From assembly GCA_900752285.1 (NCBI GenBank), contig CAADUW010000251.1, positions 1 to 5,409 on the forward strand: a stretch of 5,409 nucleotides of DNA, given 5' to 3'. The translations under genes were made by a program, and so were the position numbers. This document shows, piece after piece, positions 1 to 5,145 of the stretch. Every line of letters starts with the position of its first letter. Positions within the stretch are counted from its first letter, which is position 1. The DNA comes from an uncultured Oscillospiraceae bacterium (GTDB lineage: Bacteria > Bacillota > Clostridia > Oscillospirales > Oscillospiraceae). A model generated the notes under the pieces. It worked only from the letters and a program-made list of their open reading frames with translations. It ran no database searches and was not told the origin of the DNA.

Positions 1-15
1 AGTCTGCCGCGCGCA

Positions 16-44
16 CGATTTGTACGCCTTTGGCGTACAAATCG
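16..44. repeat. Perfect 13-bp inverted repeat (hairpin)
   Basis: CGATTTGTACGCC (16-28) and GGCGTACAAATCG (32-44) are exact reverse complements separated by TTT. No T-run follows, so it is not a standard intrinsic terminator. A shorter hairpin with the same outer bases (CGATTTG...CAAATC) lies at 3878-3895, which suggests a dispersed palindrome family. Confidence 0.8.
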
Positions 45-64
45 CACACTTGCAGCCTGAGTTG

Positions 65-99
65 TATTTTCTGTCAGGTACACGCCCCGACAGAAAATA
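65..99. repeat. 11-bp inverted repeat with 13-nt loop
   Basis: TATTTTCTGTC (65-75) pairs exactly with GACAGAAAATA (89-99). It is more AT-rich than its surroundings. Its function is unknown; it belongs to the chain of hairpins that fills the left end of the window. Confidence 0.7.
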
Positions 100-110
100 A
101 TCAGAATCCC

Positions 111-149
111 TTTGCCGCCTGCGGGCGGCAAACTCTGCGAGGCTTTTTT
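111..149 (+). terminator. Hairpin with nearby T-run, possible weak terminator
   Basis: TTTGCCGCC (111-119) pairs with GGCGGCAAA (124-132) around a 4-nt loop, and a T6 run lies at 144-149. The 11-nt gap between stem and T-run is not typical of an intrinsic terminator. It could end a gene left of the window, or be just another palindrome of this region. Confidence 0.3.
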
Positions 150-157
150 GACACGCT

Positions 158-205
158 GAGCCGGCGAAGCCGGCTCTTAGCGGGGGGCAGTGCGCGCTGC
201 TCCCC
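158..205. repeat. Two adjacent hairpins
   Basis: GAGCCGGC (158-165) pairs with GCCGGCTC (169-176) across a GAA loop. Six bases later GGGGGGCAG (182-190) pairs with CTGCTCCCC (197-205) with one G-T wobble. The second hairpin forms one end of the repeat copy at 181-223. Confidence 0.6.
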
Positions 206-223
206 GGAATGACCCGTAATCGG
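181..223 (-). repeat. Dispersed repeat, copy inverted relative to 1376-1418
   Basis: Read on the minus strand, these 43 bases match 1376-1418 with about four mismatches by eye, including the core GGGTCATTCCGGGGAGCAGC. The two copies face each other across the thioesterase gene. This copy lacks the outer ACCCGTTAT arm that closes the right-hand copy, so it is partial. The GTCATTCCG core is shared with the X modules described at 3601 and 5146. Confidence 0.7.
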
Positions 224-282
224 AAAGACCGGCAATCGGGGGCAATCTCCCGGGGGGAGAGCCGCGAGGCCGCACCGTGAAG

Positions 283-320
283 ATCGCAAAGAAAGAACAT
301 ATCGCAAAGGAAGTAAGGAA
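283..320 (+). promoter_or_regulatory. Thioesterase leader: repeated 13-mer and tandem Shine-Dalgarno
   Basis: ATCGCAAAGAAAG (283-295) and ATCGCAAAGGAAG (301-313) form a direct repeat with an 18-base period and one mismatch. The second unit contains AAAGGAAG at 306-313, about 10 bases before the ATG at 324. A second purine-rich site, TAAGGAA (314-320), lies directly before the start with a spacing too short to be ideal. The upstream site therefore best supports the ATG at 324. Confidence 0.55.
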
Positions 321-323
321 TCT

Positions 324-1058
324 ATGGAACCCATTTATCGCAAGGATTTTGAGATCGACGACAGCCAGGTAGACTGCTTCGGCAGAATGAAGCTGTCCCA
401 GATCCTGTTTGTTGCCCAGGAGATGGGCGGGGAGCATTCGGCGCTGATGGCGCTGGACTATGATACCCTTGCCCGCCGCCGTCTGTTCTGGGCTGTGACC
501 CGGCACCGGGTGCAGATCACCCGTCTGCCCCACTCCGGGGAGACCATCCATGTGGAAACCTGGCCCATGCCTACCACCCGGGTGGCCTTCCCCCGGAGCG
601 TGGTGGCATACGGGGAGGACGGCGGCGAGTGCTTCCGCGCCATTTCCCTGTGGGTGCTGATGGATCTGGATACCCGGAACATGATCCTGCCCGGCAAGAG
701 CGGGATTACCGTTACCGGAACCGTCCGGGGCACGGAGCTTGCCATCCCCGCGGGGCTGATCCCCAGACAGCTGGCAAATTCCCGGAGCCGCACCGTGTGC
801 TTCACCGATCTGGACCGGAACGGGCACATGAACAATACCCGGTATCTGGACTGGATCGGGGATCTGTTTCCCAGCTCCTTCCACCGGGATCACCGGATCA
901 CGGAATTTACCGTCTGTTACCTGTCCGAAGCCCGGGAGGGCTGCACCATGGACATCCACTTCGGAATTCCCCAGGACGGCTGCGTCCAGATCGATGCCGA
1001 CCGTAAGGAGGGCGAGGATACCCACCGCGTCTTCGCCGCAAGACTGCTGTACGAATAA
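324..1058 (+). CDS. Acyl-ACP thioesterase (double hotdog, FatA/FatB-like)
   Basis: This 244-residue protein is predicted to hydrolyse acyl-acyl carrier protein, releasing free fatty acid from the type II fatty-acid synthase in the cytoplasm. It has the length and pattern of bacterial acyl-ACP thioesterases, two tandem hotdog folds. The N-terminal fold covers about residues 1-130 and contains the family-typical stretch RLFWAVTRHRVQI, later P69 and GETIHVETWP. The C-terminal fold starts around 150 and carries TDLDRNGHMNNTRYLDW, matching the plant D-x-N-x-H-V-N-N catalytic loop: D164, N166 and H168 fit the catalytic positions. E202 in YLSEAREG fits the downstream acidic/cysteine position of the active site. 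No signal peptide or membrane segment is seen. The start is set by AAAGGAAG at 306-313. The gene stands alone, with repeat fragments on both sides and a strong terminator 105 bases downstream. Chain-length preference cannot be read from the sequence. Confidence 0.93.
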   Translation: MEPIYRKDFEIDDSQVDCFGRMKLSQILFVAQEMGGEHSALMALDYDTLARRRLFWAVTRHRVQITRLPHSGETIHVETWPMPTTRVAFPRSVVAYGEDGGECFRAISLWVLMDLDTRNMILPGKSGITVTGTVRGTELAIPAGLIPRQLANSRSRTVCFTDLDRNGHMNNTRYLDWIGDLFPSSFHRDHRITEFTVCYLSEAREGCTMDIHFGIPQDGCVQIDADRKEGEDTHRVFAARLLYE

Positions 1059-1070
1059 AGACGGTGTGCG

Positions 1071-1095
1071 CCGGCTCGGAATGACCGGTAACCGG
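1071..1095 (-). repeat. Partial X-type dispersed repeat
   Basis: On the minus strand this reads as CCGGTCATTCCGAGCCGG with short flanks, matching the left ends of the X modules at 3601 and 3814. It begins 12 bases after the thioesterase stop codon. Only the left part of the module is recognisable; the GAGAATC half is missing or heavily diverged. Confidence 0.6.
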
Positions 1096-1125
1096 CGGCA
1101 ATCTGACGTCCGGAAAACGTCCCGG

Positions 1126-1305
1126 TTTTCCACAGCCTGCCGGGCAAAAATTATGTAAACAGAAAAAATCTCCACAGTTCTCCATGGACTGTGGAGATTT
1201 TTTGCCCACCCCCGAAAAATCCAGTCATTTTCCGCGCTTTTTCTCAGATGGCTGTGGAAAACTCTGTGGATAGTGTTGATAACTCCGGTGGAGAACTGTG
1301 GGAAA
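1126..1305. promoter_or_regulatory. Cluster of DnaA-box-like 9-mers
   Basis: Against the DnaA box TTATCCACA (reverse TGTGGATAA), I see TTTTCCACA at 1126-1134, and on the other strand TGTGGAAAA (1253-1261), TGTGGATAG (1265-1273), TGTTGATAA (1274-1282) and the weaker TGTGGGAAA (1297-1305). Each of the first four is one base from consensus. Two are immediately adjacent, and the one before them is offset by 12 bases. Two further TGTGGA cores lie in the terminator stem (1171-1176, 1190-1195) and may be there only because of that stem. The surrounding sequence is more AT-rich than its neighbours. This could be a replication-origin segment or a DnaA-binding/titration cluster. No dnaA, dnaN or rpmH gene is in the window, and no clear DnaA-trio was found. 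Confidence 0.5.
1163..1203. terminator. Strong bidirectional rho-independent terminator
   Basis: AAAAAATCTCCACAGT (1163-1178) and ACTGTGGAGATTTTTT (1188-1203) form a perfect 16-bp stem around a 9-nt loop, extendable by a T-G and a C-G pair. The A6 arm and T6 arm give a U-tract in both directions. It ends the thioesterase transcript 105 bases after its stop. It can also stop readthrough from spoIIE, about 240 bases past that gene's stop. Confidence 0.9.
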
Positions 1306-1375
1306 GCGGAAAAAAGTAACGGTTATGTAACCTGTGCACCCCGGATGAACGGAAAATGGAACACAAGCATGCCCG

Positions 1376-1439
1376 CCGATAACGGGTCATTCCGGGGAGC
1401 AGCGCACACTACTCCCCGCGCAGCCGTCCGACCCGTTAT
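1376..1439. repeat. Palindromic repeat abutting the spoIIE stop codon
   Basis: ATAACGGGT (1379-1387) and ACCCGTTAT (1431-1439) are exact reverse complements and enclose an inner stem, CGGGGAG (1393-1399) with CTCCCCG (1412-1418). The 61-bp unit could extrude as a two-level hairpin. Its right end directly touches the TGA stop of spoIIE (1440-1442). There is no T-run, so it is not a classical terminator. The left two thirds match the inverted copy at 181-223. Confidence 0.7.
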
Positions 1440-3317
1440 TCACCGCCCTTTCAGCGGCAGGAGGCGGATGACGGCGGCGGTGGCGTCGTCGGTGTCGGGG
1501 GATCGGGCTACGATCCGGTCTGCCAGCGCGGCGGCGGACTGAAACTGTGCCTGTTCTGCCCAGCCCGGTTCCTCCGGCAGGGCCGCTCCGTCGCTGAGCA
1601 GGAGTACCACCTCTCCCCGGCCCATGGAAAAACGGGCGGTCCGTTCCCGTCCCCCGGGAGTGCCCGGGGGCGGAGTGGGGACGCCGATCGTCTCCGCCTT
1701 TCCCCGGCGGAGCAGCACGCTGGGGGCGCTGCCCCATTTGTAAAGGGCCGCCTGTCCCGTGTCCAGCCGCAGCTCCAGCAGGTCCGCCGTCACCAGTCCG
1801 CCCTCGCCCCGGAGGGTCAGCTGGGCGTCCAGACACCCCAGCGCGTGCTGGGGCGGCACGCCGCCCCGGAGAAACCGGCGCAGCAGGGAAATTCCCTCCT
1901 CCGCTGCCCGGGCCGCCTCGGCGCCGGTGCCCATACCGTCGCACAGCAGTACGAAAAAGCCCGCCCCCGTACCGGGAAAGGCGGCGCACCGGTCCCCGTC
2001 AAAGGCGCTTTTCCCCCGGGACCGGGCGGAGGCCTGCAAGTGAAACCGCAGCTGCCCCGGAAACCCGTTCCGCCCCAGTCCGTCCGCCAGCGTCCGCAGG
2101 GCGTCCCCCAGAAAGGCGTACTGCCCCGCCAGTGCCCTTCGGTAGTCCTCCAACCGCCGCCGGTCCGCCTGCATCTGCCGCAGCTGATCCCGCCCCCGGC
2201 GCAGCTCCGCCAGCAGCCGCCCGGATCTTCGGCAGGTCAGGGCGAAGGGATCCCGGAACAGGGCCCCGGTGATTCGTTCCCGTTCCTTGCAGCCCTCCCG
2301 GCAGGGGCAGGCTCCGCAGGCGTTTTCCCGGACGTGTTCGGCTACTGCCTCCGCGTCCGGTTCCGGCGGGGACAGCTCCAGCAGGGTACCCTGCAAGGTT
2401 CCCAGCGCCCGGGACAGCTGCTCCAGCCGGACCTGTGCCGCCCCGGTGCCCGTGTGATGCCCCAGCGGCTCCCAGTCCGCCGGGATCAGCGCCCCCAGCG
2501 CCGCACCTGCCGCAACCGGAATCAGCATCATCCATTCTCCCCGTCCGGAAAGCCCCAGCACCCCCAGACACCCCAGAACCGGCGCCAGTGCCCGGCGTTC
2601 CGGATTCCGGAGGGGCAGCAGCCGGAAGAAGGCCGCTGCCGCCATGGCCCCCGTCATGGGGGCCTCCGTGACTCCGGAAAGCTCCAGCCCCAGCCCCGCC
2701 ATCACCATGGCGGGCAGACTCCCCGCCGCCGCCAGCGCCCCGGCGGCAAAAAGCGCCGGGTGGAGATACCGGGACGCCGGGATGCCGCCGAGGGTCAGCA
2801 GCGCCAGCCCCCACAGCAGAGCGCGGCACAGGATGCTTCCGCCGGTACAGGTCTGGACGAAGAGCCACACGCTGCCGTAGGCCAGAGCGGCATTCCGGAG
2901 GATCGGTTCCAGATCCCCGGGACCTGTCCACAGAACAAAGCCCAGTCCCCCCACAAAAACCCCGGTTCCCACCGCCAGCAGGCCTGCCCGGGAATCCCCG
3001 TGGTAAAAATTGTCTGCCGACCAACGGAGGGTGGAGGCGCCCAGACACCAGCACAGCCCCACCAGCCCCTCCGTCCCCCAGAACAGCCGGTACCCGGCAG
3101 CCGCTCCCACCGCTGCCGGCAGGTACAGCCATCCGGGCAGACCCGCGATCAGTCCCAGCGCCGCCGGCTGCATCTGCTGCCGGACTGCCCCGGCGGCCAG
3201 AAACAGCGCCCCCAGCACCGCTCCCAGAATTTCCAGTCCCAGCCGAACTCCGGGCAGCCGAACCAGCCGGTTCAGCCGCCGCCCCTGCATCCGCAGCATC
3301 GTTTCCACAGAAACCAT
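1440..3317 (-). CDS. spoIIE: Stage II sporulation protein E (compact SpoIIE phosphatase)
   Basis: This 625-residue membrane protein is predicted to be the PP2C-type phosphatase that dephosphorylates SpoIIAA-P at the polar septum, freeing sigma-F in the forespore. Residues about 25-281 form roughly eight to ten hydrophobic segments. A linker (about 290-430) includes a cysteine cluster, C334-x2-C337-x-C339-x3-C343, and a charged, probably helical stretch (365-400). The C-terminal phosphatase domain (about 430-622) shows GDR (441-443), CDGMGTG (459-465, D460), TADLLELRLDTG (510-521), YKWGSAPS (526-533), LLSDG (573-577, D576) and DTDDAT (608-613), matching SpoIIE order and metal-binding aspartates. 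Bacillus subtilis SpoIIE is 827 residues, so this one is short, mainly in the middle. The ATG at 3317 follows AAAGAAAGG with a longish 12-base gap; an ATG six codons in, preceded by GTGGAAA, is an alternative start. No clear promoter or Spo0A box was found upstream. Confidence 0.92.
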   Translation of the reverse strand: MVSVETMLRMQGRRLNRLVRLPGVRLGLEILGAVLGALFLAAGAVRQQMQPAALGLIAGLPGWLYLPAAVGAAAGYRLFWGTEGLVGLCWCLGASTLRWSADNFYHGDSRAGLLAVGTGVFVGGLGFVLWTGPGDLEPILRNAALAYGSVWLFVQTCTGGSILCRALLWGLALLTLGGIPASRYLHPALFAAGALAAAGSLPAMVMAGLGLELSGVTEAPMTGAMAAAAFFRLLPLRNPERRALAPVLGCLGVLGLSGRGEWMMLIPVAAGAALGALIPADWEPLGHHTGTGAAQVRLEQLSRALGTLQGTLLELSPPEPDAEAVAEHVRENACGACPCREGCKERERITGALFRDPFALTCRRSGRLLAELRRGRDQLRQMQADRRRLEDYRRALAGQYAFLGDALRTLADGLGRNGFPGQLRFHLQASARSRGKSAFDGDRCAAFPGTGAGFFVLLCDGMGTGAEAARAAEEGISLLRRFLRGGVPPQHALGCLDAQLTLRGEGGLVTADLLELRLDTGQAALYKWGSAPSVLLRRGKAETIGVPTPPPGTPGGRERTARFSMGRGEVVLLLSDGAALPEEPGWAEQAQFQSAAALADRIVARSPDTDDATAAVIRLLPLKGR

Positions 3318-3600
3318 CCGTTTGCCCGACCTTTCTTTTGTAAAAGTTTCGCAGAAGGAACGATCCGGGCACAGTCGGGGATAAAAGTATGAAAAGTACC
3401 GGTTTCTCCGGATAAATCGGTATTTTCCGTTGAATCAGACTACAAAGAGTTTCCCCCGCTGCCCTTTGAAAAAAGGTTAGCACATCCGGCGGCAGGATGC
3501 AGTCGAACAGAAGCGCCCCGCCGGAGAATCCATCAGAAAGGATACGGTCCTCTCATACGCAGATCCCCAAAGGGAGAGCCGGGGGAACTGCGCTCCCATA
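3318..3600. other. spoIIE upstream region, no gene
   Basis: No credible coding sequence is seen. Next to spoIIE, AAAGAAAGG on the minus strand (3330-3338) is the likely ribosome binding site. The stretch 3340-3480 is relatively AT-rich and presumably contains the spoIIE promoter. The only sigma-A-like candidate I find on the minus strand, TTGTAG then 17 bases then TACCGA, is too poor to call. An 8-bp inverted repeat, TCCGGCGG (3485-3492) with CCGCCGGA (3518-3525), has a 25-base loop. Confidence 0.5.
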
Positions 3601-3868
3601 ACCGGTCATTCCGGGCCGGTTATCAAACCGGCGTGAGAATCTCCCGGATGAAAGGTACAGCGGAACGACAAGCCTTGCCCCCCGCATTTATGAGGGGGGA
3701 GGGCCACGCAGTGGCAGGGGGAGTCCCCCGCCGCGGCGGGGAAAGCCTCCTCAGTCACGGCTTCGCCGTGCCAGCTCCCCCAGAGGGGAAGCCAAGGGGG
3801 CTGCGCCCCGATCACCGGTCATTCCGAGCGGTTATCAAACCGGCGTGAGAATCTTCCGGATGAAAGGT
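3601..3868. repeat. Composite dispersed repeat, modules X-Y-X
   Basis: Two direct copies of module X (3601-3656 and 3814-3868) differ by about two substitutions and one indel, and flank module Y (3657-3813). X runs from ACCGGTCATTCCG to CCGGATGAAAGGT with a central hairpin (GCCGGTT-atca-AACCGGC in the first copy). Y is a chain of hairpins: CCCCCC/GGGGGG around GCATTTATGA; GCCAC-gca-GTGGC; the palindrome CCCCGCCGCGGCGGGG; CACGGC-ttc-GCCGTG; CCCC-caga-GGGG; and GGGGC-tgc-GCCCC. The same modules recur at 5146-5409. Reading frames through it are not credible genes. It looks like a non-autonomous mobile or REP-like intergenic element; a structured RNA is possible. Confidence 0.85.
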
Positions 3869-3877
3869 GCGGTGTAT

Positions 3878-3895
3878 CGATTTGCGCCGCAAATC
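3878..3895. repeat. Short palindrome next to the X module
   Basis: GATTTGCG (3879-3886) and CGCAAATC (3888-3895) are reverse complements around a single base. The outer bases resemble those of the 13-bp hairpin at 16-44 (CGATTTG...CAAATC). It lies between the composite repeat and the serC promoter. Confidence 0.5.
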
Positions 3896-3931
3896 CCGCC
3901 GGTAAAAAACGTTTTCCGCAATAGAAAATAC

Positions 3932-3960
3932 TTGCTTTCTCCCGGCGGCTGTGATATGAT
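3932..3960 (+). promoter_or_regulatory. serC promoter, sigma-A type with extended -10
   Basis: TTGCTT (3932-3937), a 17-base spacer and TATGAT (3955-3960) make a good vegetative promoter, reinforced by the TG of an extended -10 at 3952-3953. Transcription would start near 3967, giving a leader of about 55 bases before the serC ATG. The -10 element is one arm of a dyad, TATGAT (3955-3960) with ATCATA (3968-3973), which could be a repressor site. Confidence 0.75.
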
Positions 3961-4002
3961 TTACTTTATCATAGTAAAGTGTCCTCAACATACGGACACT
4001 TT
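3960..4002 (+). promoter_or_regulatory. serC operator or leader hairpin (overlapping dyads)
   Basis: AAAGTGTCC (3976-3984) and GGACACTTT (3994-4002) form a perfect 9-bp inverted repeat with a 9-base centre, placed between the predicted transcription start and the ribosome binding site. Just upstream lie overlapping dyads, TTTACT (3960-3965) with AGTAAA (3973-3978) and ACTTTA (3963-3968) with TAAAGT (3975-3980). No T-run follows, so this is not a terminator. It is either a DNA operator for a repressor or a 5' hairpin that stabilises the message. The regulator is unknown. Confidence 0.5.
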
Positions 4003-4006
4003 CGGG

Positions 4007-4016
4007 AAAGGATGGG
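4007..4016 (+). promoter_or_regulatory. serC ribosome binding site
   Basis: AAAGGA (4007-4012), followed by TGGG, lies 10 bases before the ATG at 4023, four bases after the leader dyad. Hairpin formation in the leader could therefore affect ribosome access. Confidence 0.7.
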
Positions 4017-4022
4017 AAAATC

Positions 4023-5105
4023 ATGGCACGGGTATACAATTTTTCGGCGGGACCGGCGGTGCTGCCGGAGCAGGTTCTGCGGGAGGCGGCTTCCGAAATG
4101 ATGGACTACCGGGGTACCGGCATGTCGGTAATGGAGATGAGTCATCGATCTTCCGCCTTTCAGGAGATCATCGACACTGCGGAGGCGGATCTGCGCCGCC
4201 TGATGGGGATTCCGGAAAACTATCAGGTGCTGTTTTTACAGGGCGGCGCCAGCCAGCAGTTCGCCATGATCCCCATGAATTTCATGAAAACCGGCACTGC
4301 CGACTATATCCTCACCGGTCAGTGGGCAAAGAAAGCCTGGCAGGAGGCGAACCTCTACGGGCGGGGCGAGGTGGTGGCGTCCTCCGCGGACAAAACCTTT
4401 TCCTACATTCCGGACTGCTCCGACCTGCCGGTTCATCCGGACGCGTCCTATGTGTACATCTGCGAAAACAACACCATTTACGGCACCAAATTTCACACCC
4501 TGCCCAATACAAAGGGCAAGGACCTGATCGCGGACGTGTCCAGCTGCTTCCTCTCCGAGCCGGTGGATGTGACGAAGTACGCCATGCTCTACGGCGGCGC
4601 TCAGAAAAACGTGGGCCCGGCGGGGGTGGTCATCGCGGTGATCCGGAAGGATCTGATCGGCGAGCCCTATGTGACGAACACCCCCACCATGCTGCGGTAT
4701 AAGACCCACGCGGACAGCGGCTCTCTGTACAACACCCCGCCTGCCTACGGGATCTACATCTGCGGCAAGGTGTTCCGCTGGCTGCTGGAGCAGGGGGGTC
4801 TGCCGGAAATGGGCCGCCGGAACCGGGAAAAGGCGGCGGTGCTCTACGATTATCTGGACGCCAGCCGGATGTTCCGGGGCACGGTGCGGAAGCAGGACCG
4901 GTCTTACATGAACGTGCCCTTCGTCACGGACAGCGAGGAGCTGAACAAAAAGTTTCTGGCTCAGGCGGCGGAAGCGGGCCTTGTGAGCCTGAAGGGCCAC
5001 CGCTCCGTAGGCGGCATGCGCGCCAGCCTCTATAACGCCATGCCTCTGGACGGCGTAAAAGCGCTGGTGCGGTTCATGGAGAAATTCGAAAAGGAAAACG
5101 GATAG
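4023..5105 (+). CDS. serC: Phosphoserine aminotransferase SerC
   Basis: SerC is a pyridoxal-phosphate enzyme that converts 3-phosphohydroxypyruvate and glutamate to O-phosphoserine and 2-oxoglutarate, the second step of serine synthesis in the cytoplasm; some homologues also serve pyridoxine synthesis. The 360 residues match the usual length. Visible signatures are NFSAGPAVLP (6-15), HRS (41-43), GGAS (74-77), W101 (cofactor stacking), T151 in NNTIYG, D171 in ADVSS (pairs with the pyridine nitrogen), K195 in GGAQKNVGPAG (Schiff-base lysine), N237/T238 in YNTPPAYGIY (reaching the partner subunit's site), H326 and R333 in GHRSVGGMRAS. All key residues are present, so it should be an active homodimer. 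The start is supported by AAAGGA and a good promoter upstream. No terminator is obvious before the downstream repeat; serA often accompanies serC in Clostridia but is not in the window. Confidence 0.97.
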   Translation: MARVYNFSAGPAVLPEQVLREAASEMMDYRGTGMSVMEMSHRSSAFQEIIDTAEADLRRLMGIPENYQVLFLQGGASQQFAMIPMNFMKTGTADYILTGQWAKKAWQEANLYGRGEVVASSADKTFSYIPDCSDLPVHPDASYVYICENNTIYGTKFHTLPNTKGKDLIADVSSCFLSEPVDVTKYAMLYGGAQKNVGPAGVVIAVIRKDLIGEPYVTNTPTMLRYKTHADSGSLYNTPPAYGIYICGKVFRWLLEQGGLPEMGRRNREKAAVLYDYLDASRMFRGTVRKQDRSYMNVPFVTDSEELNKKFLAQAAEAGLVSLKGHRSVGGMRASLYNAMPLDGVKALVRFMEKFEKENG

Positions 5106-5145
5106 GAACACGCCGGAAAGGTACCCCAGGCCGGGGCTCCCAATC
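5106..5145. other. Short serC 3' flank
   Basis: These 40 bases separate the serC stop from the composite repeat and contain no T-run hairpin. GGCTCCCAATCGCCGG before the X module resembles GCGCTCCCATAACCGG before the X module at 3601, so the repeat family may extend slightly to the left of the boundaries given. Confidence 0.45.

Larger units (their letters stand above)
1..323. other. Gene-free, hairpin-rich upstream region
   Basis: I see no credible gene here. The short reading frames run through palindromes and lack a ribosome binding site. The stretch holds a succession of inverted repeats (16-44, 65-99, 111-132, 158-176, 182-205). It continues with a diverged fragment of the dispersed GTCATTCCG repeat around 181-223, a GC-rich linker, and an A/G-rich leader in front of the thioesterase. 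A T-run at 144-149 follows the third hairpin by 11 bases, so a terminator for a gene left of the window is possible but weak. No convincing promoter was found for the thioesterase; a perfect TTGACA at 148-153 has no -10 partner. Confidence 0.7.
1059..1439. other. Convergent intergenic region, no gene
   Basis: This gap between the 3' ends of the thioesterase and spoIIE has no credible coding sequence. In order it holds a GTCATTCCG-type repeat fragment (1071-1095), a bidirectional terminator (1163-1203), a more AT-rich stretch with several DnaA-box-like 9-mers (1126-1305), a small inverted repeat GGTTA/TAACC (1321-1332), and a 61-bp palindromic element (1379-1439) ending at the spoIIE stop codon. 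Confidence 0.75.

Noticed and set aside
148..153. Perfect -35 hexamer TTGACA before the thioesterase
   Set aside because: Seventeen bases downstream lies CGGCTC inside a GC-rich hairpin, with no -10-like sequence at 16-18 base spacing.
177..1175. 332-codon open frame on the minus strand over the thioesterase
   Set aside because: It runs antisense to a gene with clear catalytic motifs, crosses the terminator and repeat fragments at both ends, and has no recognisable domain. GC-rich DNA gives such long shadow frames.
1273..1542. 89-codon plus-strand frame between thioesterase and spoIIE
   Set aside because: It crosses the palindromic repeat and enters spoIIE antisense, with no upstream ribosome binding site or recognisable product.
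1845..3392. 515-codon plus-strand frame opposite spoIIE
   Set aside because: Its product is low-complexity, rich in Pro, Gln and Arg, as expected from the antisense of a GC-rich gene; it has no domain and no ribosome binding site that I can see.
1999..3483. 494-codon minus-strand frame overlapping spoIIE in another phase
   Set aside because: The product is dominated by Gly, Ala and Arg with no domain, whereas the spoIIE frame has all its motifs in order.
3501..3507. AGTCGAA as a possible Spo0A box upstream of spoIIE
   Set aside because: Only the GTCGAA core matches, the T-rich left half of the box is absent, it is about 185 bases from the start codon, and no promoter could be placed beside it.
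3606..3815. Short minus-strand frame in the first Y module, with a similar one at 5074-5376
   Set aside because: The similar peptides arise because both are translations of the same non-coding repeat; there is no ribosome binding site, and the substitutions are better explained by hairpin pairing.
3601..3868. CRISPR array or insertion sequence
   Set aside because: The repeated units are long, only two per site and internally palindromic with no regular spacers, and no transposase gene is present in the window.
4236..5111. 291-codon minus-strand frame opposite serC
   Set aside because: It is a shadow of serC, whose active-site residues are all intact on the plus strand.
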